DNA of 64,000 bases from Stenotrophomonas sp. SAU14A_NAIMI4_8 (GTDB taxonomy: Bacteria; Pseudomonadota; Gammaproteobacteria; Xanthomonadales; Xanthomonadaceae), in assembly GCF_003086695.1 (NCBI RefSeq), contig NZ_CP025999.1:3017680-3081679 (forward strand), given 5' to 3'. The notes under the pieces were generated by a model. That model was given only the letters and a program-made list of their open reading frames with translations. It was not told the DNA's origin and ran no database searches. Below, piece by piece: positions 47,770 to 55,554 of the stretch. Within the stretch, counting starts at the first letter, position 1. Every line of letters begins with the position of its first letter. Made by a program: the position numbers and the translations under genes.

Positions 47770-49422
47770 GTGACCGTTGGGATCTCGTCTGTCGTTGTGC
47801 GCGTGTTCGCCACGCTGCTTGCCGCCGCCACCCTGCTGCCCGCCAGCGCAGCCGCGCAGGATTGGACCTACCGGGTGCGCCCCGGTGACACCCTGTGGGA
47901 TCTGGGCGGGGCGTACCTGAAACCCAGCGTGCCCTGGCAGCAGTTGCAGCAGCACAACCGCATCGACAACCCCTACCGCCTGCCCCCGGGCCAGCCGTTG
48001 CGCTTCCCGATCGGCTGGCTGCGCGTGGAACCGGCGCCGGCGCGGGTACTGGCCGTGCGCGGCCCGGTGCAGCTGGCCGCCGGCACTGGCGCCGCCACCC
48101 GCGCACTGCAGGCCGGTGAGAACCTGCATATCGGTGATGTGGTGCAGACCGGCGCCGATGCCAGCCTGACCCTGGAATTTGCCGATGCCTCGCGCCTGCA
48201 GCTGCGCGAGCATTCGCGGCTGCGGCTGGACCAGCTCAGCCGCTACGGCCGTACCGGCATGGTCGACACCCGCATGCGCCTGCAGCAGGGCCGTGCCAGC
48301 AACCGCGTCACCCCCGCACGCGGCCCGGCATCGCGCTACATCATCGATGCACCCACCGCGACCAGCAGCGTGCGCGGCACCGTGTTCCGGGTCAGCGCCG
48401 GCCAGGCCGGGCAGCCGGCCGCCACCGAAGTGCTGGAAGGCAAGGTGCAGGTCGGCAATCGACGCGGCCAGCAACTGGTGCACCCCGGCCAGGCCAGCAT
48501 GGCGCCGGATATGGATGCGGCGCCGATGGCGGCGTCGGCACTGCTGCCCGCCCCGTCCTTGGCTGTAGATACGTTGCAGCGCCCCGGCCTGCCGCTGCAG
48601 CTGCACTGGCAACCGGTGGACGGCGCCGACCACTACCGCATTGAAGTGGTGCAGGCGGCGATGGCCGAGATTCTGCTGTTCGCCACGACCACGACCGACC
48701 CGCGGCTGACCATTGCCGCGCTGCCGCCCGGCCAACACCGCCTGCTGTTGCGCGCGGTCGACGCGCAGGGCGTGGAAGGCCTGGACGCCAGCGCCGATTT
48801 CAGCCTGGACGACCAGCCGCCACCGCCGCTGACGGTCGCACCGCTGCACGGACAGGACGTCAACAGCGACCGCCCGCGATTCCGCTGGACCCGGGCCCCG
48901 GGCGCGCAGGCCAGCGTGCTGCAGATCGCCAGCGAACCGCAGTTCCTGTCGCCCCTGCAGGAGCAGGCCACCACCGGCACCGATCTGCGCCTGCGCCAGC
49001 CGTTGCCGCCGGGCCAGTATTTCTGGCGCGTGGCCTCGCGCGACGGCCAGGGCCGGCAAGGGCCGTACGGGGACGCGCTGCCCCTGCAGCTGACCGACCT
49101 GCCGGTGGACCCGGCCCTGCAGCCGCCGGAAGCGGACGGCAAGGCGCTGACCCTGCGCTGGCAACCGGGCAGCGCGGGCCAGACCTACCGCGTGCAGGTT
49201 TCCCGCAACGGTGCATTCGAGGCACCATGGCTGGACCAGACCGTCGAGCAGCCCCAGGTGAGTTTCAAGCGCCCTTGGCACGGCACCCTGCACGTGCGCG
49301 TGCAGTACATTGATGATGACGGCCACGCCGGCCCGTTCTCGCCCGCGCAGCAGGTCAGCCTGCCGTGCCGGCTGTGCTACGGCGCCGGCGGTGGTGCCGC
49401 CCTGCTCTGGCTGCTGCTGTGA
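47770..49422 (+). CDS. LysM and FecR-domain exported protein
   Basis: 550 residues. Signal peptide (to PASAAAQ), LysM domain (YRVRPGDTLWDLGGAYLKP, about 34-75), FecR domain (VQTGADASLTLEFADASRLQLREHSRLRL and SSVRGTVFRVSAG, about 110-230), then two fibronectin-like segments (LQLHWQPVDGADHYRIEV; FRWTRAPGAQ), and a C-terminal hydrophobic stretch GGGAALLWLLL. LysM suggests peptidoglycan binding. The GTG 47770 start gives a normal signal peptide. Its stop overlaps the GTG of the GGDEF gene, so it probably senses or tethers for the cyclase. Confidence 0.87.
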   Translation: MTVGISSVVVRVFATLLAAATLLPASAAAQDWTYRVRPGDTLWDLGGAYLKPSVPWQQLQQHNRIDNPYRLPPGQPLRFPIGWLRVEPAPARVLAVRGPVQLAAGTGAATRALQAGENLHIGDVVQTGADASLTLEFADASRLQLREHSRLRLDQLSRYGRTGMVDTRMRLQQGRASNRVTPARGPASRYIIDAPTATSSVRGTVFRVSAGQAGQPAATEVLEGKVQVGNRRGQQLVHPGQASMAPDMDAAPMAASALLPAPSLAVDTLQRPGLPLQLHWQPVDGADHYRIEVVQAAMAEILLFATTTTDPRLTIAALPPGQHRLLLRAVDAQGVEGLDASADFSLDDQPPPPLTVAPLHGQDVNSDRPRFRWTRAPGAQASVLQIASEPQFLSPLQEQATTGTDLRLRQPLPPGQYFWRVASRDGQGRQGPYGDALPLQLTDLPVDPALQPPEADGKALTLRWQPGSAGQTYRVQVSRNGAFEAPWLDQTVEQPQVSFKRPWHGTLHVRVQYIDDDGHAGPFSPAQQVSLPCRLCYGAGGGAALLWLLL

Positions 49423-51041
49423 GGCGCTCGCCGCTGCCCTGGTCGCGGCGGTTGATGCTGGCCGTGCTGGCCTTCGTGGCCACCGCCGTGGCCAGCCACG
49501 GGCAGTGGCTGTGGCGGCAGGATGAAGCGGCCTACGACCTGATGGTCGGCGACTGGACCTACCGCCCCGACCCCAGCGTGCTGGTGGTGGCCATCGACGA
49601 AGACAGTCTGGCGCGCATCGGCCAGTGGCCGTGGCCGCGTTCGGTGCACGCACGCCTGTTGGACCGCCTGACCGATGCCGGTGCCGAACGCGTGGCGCTG
49701 GACCTGATGCTGACCGAGCCCGACCGGCGCGACAGCCGCCAGGATGCCGAGTTGGCCGCCGCCATCCGCCGCAATGGACGCGTGGTGCTGCCGGTGCTGG
49801 CGGCGCCCGCCGCCGGCGATCGCATGGCCGAAGAGCTGCTGCCCATCCCGCTCATTGCCGACAGCGCTGCGGCGCTGGGCCATAGCGATGTGGAAGTGGA
49901 TGGCGACGGCGTGGCCCGCGGGGTTTACCTGCATGCGGGCATCGGCCAACCGCATTGGCCGGCGCTAGGGCTGGCCCTGGCCGACCTGCCGGTGCACGCC
50001 GCGCGCGGGCTGCCCGACCCCGATCCGGCGCTGGAATCGCCGTACCAGTGGCGCCGCGATGACTACGTGCGCGTGCGCTACGCCGGCCCGCCGGAGCAGT
50101 TGCCGCAGGTGTCCTATGCCGATGTACTGGATGGCCAGGTGGATGCCGCCCTGCTGCGCGACCGCCGCATCGTGGTCGGCATGACCGCCAGTGGCATTGC
50201 CCCGCGGCTGCTGACCCCGACCACGCGCGAGTACTGGATGAGCGGCAGCGAATACCAGGCCAACATCGCCTCGATGCTGCTGCAGGGCAAGCAGATCCAG
50301 GTAGTTCCGCCGCTGGTGCAGGACCTGGTGGCCGGTCTGCTGGCCGCGCTGTGCGTGCTGCTGCTGGGCCTGCGCCTGCCTTGGCTGGCCGCCCTGTGTT
50401 CGCTGCCGATGGGCCTGGCAACCAGCTGGCTGCTGTTGCGCACGGCCAGCCTGTGGTGGGCCCCGGCCGCAGCCACCTTCGGCATCCTGATGGTGCTGCT
50501 GGTATGGGCGGTCTGGCGCATTTCTGCCTGGCACCGCCAGGCCAACCGCGACGCGCTGACCGGGCTGGGCAACCGCCTGCGCTTCGAACAATCGCTTCAA
50601 CAGGAATGCGACGCCGCACGGCGCAGTGGCAAACCGCTGAGCCTGGTGCTGATCGACGTGGACCATTTCAAGCGGCACAACGACCGCCATGGCCACCAGC
50701 TGGGCGACCGCGTGCTGCGCGACGTGGCCGCGCTGATCGCCGCCCATGCGCGACGCCCGCGCGACATGGCCGCGCGTTACGGCGGCGACGAATTCGCGAT
50801 GGTGCTGCCGGACACGCCAACCAGCGGCGCGCGCCAGGTGATCGAAGACCTGATTGCCGACGTACGCGCCCTGCCCGCGCCGGCAGCAGGCGACGACAGC
50901 CGCATCACCCTCACCATCGGCGTCTATACGCGGGTACCGGACAGCCAGCTGCACCCGCACCATTTCGTCGAAGGCGCCGACGCCGCACTGTACCGCGCCA
51001 AGGCCAACGGCCGCGACGGCTACGCCATGGACGGCGCCTGA
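49419..51041 (+). CDS. CHASE2-GGDEF diguanylate cyclase
   Basis: 540 residues. An N-terminal membrane helix (residues 11-25) is followed by a periplasmic CHASE2 domain (to about 290: PSVLVVAIDEDSLARIGQWPWPR), three clustered helices, and a cytoplasmic GGDEF domain. The active site is RYGGDEF and intact; the allosteric I-site RPRD lies exactly five residues before GGDEF, so product inhibition is likely. No EAL domain. It makes c-di-GMP in response to an envelope signal. GTG 49419 overlaps the preceding stop (GTGA). Confidence 0.93.
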   Translation: MRRSPLPWSRRLMLAVLAFVATAVASHGQWLWRQDEAAYDLMVGDWTYRPDPSVLVVAIDEDSLARIGQWPWPRSVHARLLDRLTDAGAERVALDLMLTEPDRRDSRQDAELAAAIRRNGRVVLPVLAAPAAGDRMAEELLPIPLIADSAAALGHSDVEVDGDGVARGVYLHAGIGQPHWPALGLALADLPVHAARGLPDPDPALESPYQWRRDDYVRVRYAGPPEQLPQVSYADVLDGQVDAALLRDRRIVVGMTASGIAPRLLTPTTREYWMSGSEYQANIASMLLQGKQIQVVPPLVQDLVAGLLAALCVLLLGLRLPWLAALCSLPMGLATSWLLLRTASLWWAPAAATFGILMVLLVWAVWRISAWHRQANRDALTGLGNRLRFEQSLQQECDAARRSGKPLSLVLIDVDHFKRHNDRHGHQLGDRVLRDVAALIAAHARRPRDMAARYGGDEFAMVLPDTPTSGARQVIEDLIADVRALPAPAAGDDSRITLTIGVYTRVPDSQLHPHHFVEGADAALYRAKANGRDGYAMDGA

Positions 51042-51061
51042 CCCCCCCCCGCCCGATACTC

Positions 51062-51212
51062 GTAGCGTCGAGCTTGCTCGACTGCCCCTCGCGCGATCCC
51101 CGTAGAGTCGAGCTTGCTCGACTGCTCTTTGCGCCATCCCCGTAGAGTCGAGCTTGCTCGACTGCTCTGCGCGCGATGTCGGCGAAAAGCAGTCGAGCAA
51201 GCTCGACTCTAC
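51062..51212. repeat. SMAG REP array upstream of the RAYT gene
   Basis: Three forward 22-nt units start at 51062, 51102 and 51142, an exact 40-bp period, and one inverted unit spans 51191-51212. All share TCGAGCTTGCTCGA. They fill the 231 bp between the diguanylate cyclase and RAYT genes. Confidence 0.92.
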
Positions 51213-51272
51213 CGACGGAAGAATCAGAGCTGCCTGACAGCAGTGCCCCGCCGGCGTCAAGCATTCTGGGAC

Positions 51273-51725
51273 ATGCCCAGCCCAGCGCTCCTGCGCCATC
51301 GCCGCTCAGCCATCGGTCACTTCTATGTCATCACCAGCGTGACGGCAGATCGCCACTGCCTGTTTCGCGACCCTGCTCGCGCCGCCCTGCTGGAAGACGC
51401 CTTCCGCCACAGCGACCGACAGGGGCTGACACGCTCCTGTGCCTGGGTGGTCATGCCCGACCATTTCCATTGGGTCATGCAACTGCGCGAGGGCTCGCTG
51501 GGGCGATGCGTGCAGGCTTTGAAATCGCAGTCGGCCATTGCCATCAATGCTGCGCTGGGCGGCCATGCGTCGGTGTGGCAGCGGGGGTACTACGACCATT
51601 GGATTCGTGACGAGCGCGATGTCCGCCAGCAGGCCCTGTACGTGATCGCCAATCCCGTGCGGGCAGGATTGGCGCAACGGTTGGGGGAATATCCCCATGC
51701 ATGGTGTCGCTGGCCGCTTTCGTAG
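51273..51725 (+). CDS. REP-associated tyrosine transposase (RAYT)
   Basis: 150 residues of the Y1 HUH transposase family. The HUH metal site is PDHFHW (His64, His66) and a catalytic-Tyr candidate is Tyr123 in YVIANPVRAGL, a hallmark segment of RAYTs. Also seen: KSQSAIAINAALG and VWQRGYYDHWIRDE. RAYTs bind and cut their cognate REP repeats; here SMAG units flank the gene on both sides. All key residues are present, so it may be active. The stop codon TAG belongs to a repeat. ATG 51273. Confidence 0.92.
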   Translation: MPSPALLRHRRSAIGHFYVITSVTADRHCLFRDPARAALLEDAFRHSDRQGLTRSCAWVVMPDHFHWVMQLREGSLGRCVQALKSQSAIAINAALGGHASVWQRGYYDHWIRDERDVRQQALYVIANPVRAGLAQRLGEYPHAWCRWPLS

Positions 51726-51840
51726 GGTCGAGCTTGCTCGACTGTCTTTTCCCGACAGGGGCCGTCGAGCAAGCTCGACGCTACCAAAGCGGGATCAAAA
51801 GCCGTCGAGCAAGCTCGACGCTACCAAAGCGGGGTCAAAT
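51722..51840. repeat. SMAG REP array downstream of the RAYT gene
   Basis: One forward unit begins GTAG at 51722 (its TAG is the RAYT stop), followed by two inverted units in identical 40-bp tandem copies (51761-51800 and 51801-51840, each GCCGTCGAGCAAGCTCGACG plus CTACC and a GGGrTCAAA spacer). Confidence 0.9.
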
Positions 51841-51985
51841 GCAAAGCCGTGGAGCGGGCGCGATGCCACGAAAGCAGGAGGACGCTCGGCAGACGGCCAT
51901 CCCGCGCGACCCGACAAGGCCCCGGGGTTCAACATACGGTAGCGAATGGTTAGACTCAAGACCTCGCCCCCTGCCCCGCACCTGC

Positions 51986-52153
51986 ATGAAAGCCAGCACC
52001 TTCCGTCTCGGCATCAACCTGTGGCCGCCGTTCCTGTTCACCGGCATCCATGTCACCCGCATCACCGCCGACTACCGGCAGATCGACGTCGAGCTGCGCA
52101 TGCGCCCGTGGAACCGCAACTACGTGGGATCAATCATGGCAACTAAGATGTGA
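51986..52153 (+). pseudogene. DUF4442 (PaaI-like thioesterase) gene, truncated by the island junction
   Basis: ATG 51986. The first 48 residues match the DUF4442/hotdog family (FRLGINLWPPFLFTGIHV; DVELRMRPWNRNYVG). In intact relatives the motif continues [20 protein letters not shown]; here it changes after NRNYVG to SIMATKM and a stop. The break falls at about 52128 and coincides with the start of lower-GC sequence and the recombinase genes. The 3-prime part of the gene is not found in the window. Confidence 0.82.
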
Positions 52154-52215
52154 TGCCACTTGCTCCATCCGTCCCGGTGGCCTAGGATCGGTCGACATCC
52201 CGCGGGACCGCCGGC

Positions 52216-53547
52216 ATGCGTGTAATAGCTCGTGATCCACATCAGCTAGAAGCTGCCGGCTATCCGTCGCTGGTCCACGTCCCATTTCTAATTCACGAAG
52301 ACGGGACCTACCCTGATGAAGCGAACAGGTACATTCGCGTCCGTTCGTTATGTGAATGGCAGTTGCAAATGGGGAACGAGTCTGCGCCATCTCGATCCGG
52401 CAGGCGATTCCTGACAGCCCAAACGTCCCATGCCGTCGCCTGGCGTATCGGAGCGTTTCTAGATTGGTGTGAAGAGACCAAACGTGATTGGCGAGAAGCC
52501 AGCTATTTTGATGACCTAATACTGGCATGGCAGCCTAAACTTCTTTCTGGTGAGGCAAGCAAATCGGGCAAACCACTTAGTCACGACGCTGCAAACGTTT
52601 TGATTAGCGAGGCATGCTATTTCCTAACTTGGGCCGGCGATCCACTTCGTGGCCTGAGAGAACCATTCAACGTGGTGACCAATAGTGTTTCGGTCTCGAC
52701 GTCAAGAGGAACAAGCGCCAGCGGTGACAGAAGGCGCAGCGTGGAATCGCGCGTAGGGGCCCTAGCCTCTACTAGAGGCCAGTTCCTTCTTCCGACTCCG
52801 GAGGAGGTGGGGATCTGGATGCTGGGCATGCGATCACGCTACCCGGTCAAGGCATTGATGGCTGAGCTCATCCTTGCCACTGGCATAAGGCTCAGCGAAT
52901 GTTGCGAGTGGCGCATCGACACACTTCCACACAAGGAACTATGGACGATTCGCGACGGCAAGGTCACCGTAGTCCTTCGCCATGGAATCAAAGGACCCAA
53001 GGTCACCCCAGGAAGCACGCTTTCGGCTAGACCTCGAGACATTGAGATTCCCATTGAACTCGCGCTCCGAATCAATCACTACGCCACCGTCACTCGCCCA
53101 ACTCAGCTGTTACGCTGGACAAAGGCAGATAAAACCCCTGACGGTCGCACAAGGCGCATCCGCGCACAAAAGCCCATCCATCTTTGGCTATCCGAATTTT
53201 CCAACCAGCCATTTGACAAGAATCAGTTATACAACGCCTGGACCACCGCTCCAGGCCGCCCCAGAGGATGGCACCCTCACCGCGGCCGACACTTCTTCGC
53301 TGTGGAAACTGTCGTCGAATGGTTGCGCAATGATCTAGCCTCCCGGCGAACATCAGACGTTCCGGAGATGTCCTGGCTCTTGGCAGTTGCAAGAGATCAG
53401 ATCAGCCTGATACTCGCCCCAAAGATGGGACACGTTAGCGCAGAGACGACTCTCCTGTATCTGAAAGCAGCACATTCACGCCTGGCGCAAGAGTACGGGC
53501 ACCCCGCGATTCGTTGGCAAAACTTCTGTGACCAAGCGAGCGATTAG
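52216..53547 (+). CDS. Tyrosine recombinase A (site-specific integrase)
   Basis: 443 residues. The C-terminal catalytic domain has a complete set: Arg225 (ATGIRLSE), His355 and Arg358 (HPHRGRHFFA), His406 (PKMGHVSAETTLLYL) and nucleophile Tyr415. The N-terminal ~200 residues are a SAM-like core-binding region. It is the smallest of the three recombinases, comparable with Tn554 TnpA. ATG 52216, 88 bp after the island junction. Base composition is clearly below that of the core genome. Followed by recombinase B after 3 bp. Confidence 0.9.
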   Translation: MRVIARDPHQLEAAGYPSLVHVPFLIHEDGTYPDEANRYIRVRSLCEWQLQMGNESAPSRSGRRFLTAQTSHAVAWRIGAFLDWCEETKRDWREASYFDDLILAWQPKLLSGEASKSGKPLSHDAANVLISEACYFLTWAGDPLRGLREPFNVVTNSVSVSTSRGTSASGDRRRSVESRVGALASTRGQFLLPTPEEVGIWMLGMRSRYPVKALMAELILATGIRLSECCEWRIDTLPHKELWTIRDGKVTVVLRHGIKGPKVTPGSTLSARPRDIEIPIELALRINHYATVTRPTQLLRWTKADKTPDGRTRRIRAQKPIHLWLSEFSNQPFDKNQLYNAWTTAPGRPRGWHPHRGRHFFAVETVVEWLRNDLASRRTSDVPEMSWLLAVARDQISLILAPKMGHVSAETTLLYLKAAHSRLAQEYGHPAIRWQNFCDQASD

Positions 53548-53550
53548 CCA

Positions 53551-55554
53551 ATGCACATCACTGGCCAACCGCTATTCCCAGCAAAATTCATTCAGTGCAC
53601 ACATCCGGATCACCTGAGCCATTCCATGGACTTTTCCGAGTTCTGGAATGGCACATCAAAGATGGGGCCTGAACGTAGATTCAACTGGAAGGGTGACATC
53701 TTGGGTCGCCCAGAGCTTGCGAATGCCCTATGGCACCCTCTACGCCACCATTTGGCAGGCAGAAAGCCAAGTGCATTTCTCAGCGCCATCTCAGCACTGA
53801 GAGACTTTTTCCGATTCTTAGACACCTATGAGGCTGCAGGGCATCAACCAATCGTCAGGCTTGACGATATCCGAATGGAGCACTCCATTTTATGGCTTAC
53901 CCCCCTACCCGGAACCTGGGAGCCACCAAACCAAAAGCGCATCCACAACATAGTCGGAAGCCTCATACGTGCGGCCCGCAAAGACGTCTTTGGTCCGCAG
54001 GATACATTTGACTGGCACCCCTTTCATAAACGCAACCCAATAAATACGAAAGAGATTCCATCCGAGTCTGAGACAAGAGAGGCACTCGCCTTACTGAAAG
54101 GCAGAGCTCGAGTTATATTCGCCCGCTGGAAGCGTGCAGATGAACTGGCAAGCCAGGGACGAAACTTACTCGATATAAGGCAAGGAAAGGGAAGAAGCGG
54201 GGCTTTCGACTTTGAGGTGTCAGAGGCCGATCTGCATACGACATATCGCGAAATAATAAAGAGAAGTGGCGACGCGATTCCTAGTGTCTATCGCGTTACG
54301 GCCGCGCTAGGACATGCCGAAGGACAGCGCAACATCCCCGGATGGTGGCCCGTCCATCCTCTCGGCCATGTCAAGCGCGGAGAGCGAATCCAGATCGACG
54401 AATTGATTGCTGGACTCTATCCGTCGATCGAAGACATCCAGACGCTCCTCCTCCTATTCATTGCTAGAACCGGCTGGAACGCGAGCACGGCAGTTGCCCT
54501 GGACATTTCAGATGGAAGCTGGGCACAGCTGCACGGGGATACCAGTTCAGGCTTGTGGCGCATTGAATCAATGAAGGCGCGCGCGAACTCTTGGCAGTGG
54601 ACGCTTTCCCAAGAGCGTACCACGACAGGCGCTTATCAGATCATAAGAACACTTCTTGACCGAACGCACGAGCTTAGGAACTTAGTACTCACCTCTCCCG
54701 AACGTTCGAGTCACCCATCCATTGCCGCGAGGTCGCCTTGGCTGGCGGCAGGGTCTAGCTCGAGATCCTCGCAGGTGTTCGTCCAAACAAGCGAACACGG
54801 GAATCGACCGGCCGCTCACTGGAAGAATCTAGTAAAAGAGCACAATGCATCTGCTCCGCCGCATCGACCAAAAATTCCCGAATCGATGACACCATCAGAC
54901 TGGAGAGACATATACGCGGACTTCGTTTTCCGCGACTCCAGATATTCGTGGATCATGGTCCAGTGGGCTCTCGGCCACAAACACTTGCGCACAACGCGAC
55001 ACTACCTTCGATCACGCCTGTGGCGTCAATCCAGCGAGAAGAAGCTATCCCACCTCGTGACCACTATGATCAACGGCATTGAGGTAAACGCAAGAATCGA
55101 CTTTGCGGTGATACGCGCAGAGGTCGAATTGGGACAGAAGGTCGACAAGGCCGCACTGGATAGGCTCGATCTTTACCGCTTAGCACTGACAGAACGCGAC
55201 TTAAGCTACACCGGTCATTTCTGCACTTCTCCATTCACTCCTCCTCGACAAATTGACCCGACCAACTCACTCAGCGGCTTGGAGCGATGCAAACGAGGCG
55301 AACGCTGCACCAGCTGCCCTCAGGGGCTCGCGGTAGACAGCTTCTTGATGTGCAAGAGAGTTGCTGAGCTCAAATGGCTCAAAGAAAACGTTAATGACGT
55401 TATCTGGCACGAGTCTCACTATGCATGCGACTTGGACTCCCTTCTAGCCGAATTGACACAGTGGCCAGCGGACGATGTTGCTTCGCAAGTCAGGCATTGG
55501 GAGGAGAAGATCGCCAAAGGGCATCACCGAGTACTTCGGTTCGGTGGAAATTAA
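53551..55554 (+). CDS. Tyrosine-recombinase-like protein B with altered active site and Cys cluster
   Basis: 667 residues. The recombinase fold is recognisable between about 280 and 490: ARTGWNASTAVALD in the place of the first Arg box (Asn310 where Arg is expected), SDWRDIYADF in the place of HxxRH (only Arg452 kept), and a good ALGHKHLRTTRHYL end (His476, Tyr485). A C-terminal cluster Cys580, Cys586, Cys589, Cys601 (ERCKRGERCTSC) looks like a metal site. It may be an architectural or partner recombinase, as in TnpB-type proteins. Stop TAA shares a base with the next ATG. Confidence 0.8.
   Translation: MHITGQPLFPAKFIQCTHPDHLSHSMDFSEFWNGTSKMGPERRFNWKGDILGRPELANALWHPLRHHLAGRKPSAFLSAISALRDFFRFLDTYEAAGHQPIVRLDDIRMEHSILWLTPLPGTWEPPNQKRIHNIVGSLIRAARKDVFGPQDTFDWHPFHKRNPINTKEIPSESETREALALLKGRARVIFARWKRADELASQGRNLLDIRQGKGRSGAFDFEVSEADLHTTYREIIKRSGDAIPSVYRVTAALGHAEGQRNIPGWWPVHPLGHVKRGERIQIDELIAGLYPSIEDIQTLLLLFIARTGWNASTAVALDISDGSWAQLHGDTSSGLWRIESMKARANSWQWTLSQERTTTGAYQIIRTLLDRTHELRNLVLTSPERSSHPSIAARSPWLAAGSSSRSSQVFVQTSEHGNRPAAHWKNLVKEHNASAPPHRPKIPESMTPSDWRDIYADFVFRDSRYSWIMVQWALGHKHLRTTRHYLRSRLWRQSSEKKLSHLVTTMINGIEVNARIDFAVIRAEVELGQKVDKAALDRLDLYRLALTERDLSYTGHFCTSPFTPPRQIDPTNSLSGLERCKRGERCTSCPQGLAVDSFLMCKRVAELKWLKENVNDVIWHESHYACDLDSLLAELTQWPADDVASQVRHWEEKIAKGHHRVLRFGGN

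Noticed and set aside
51062..51840. CRISPR array (regular 40-bp spacing of a repeat)
   Set aside because: Repeats are palindromic SMAG units with only three or two copies in a row, near-identical short spacers and both orientations; no cas gene is present.
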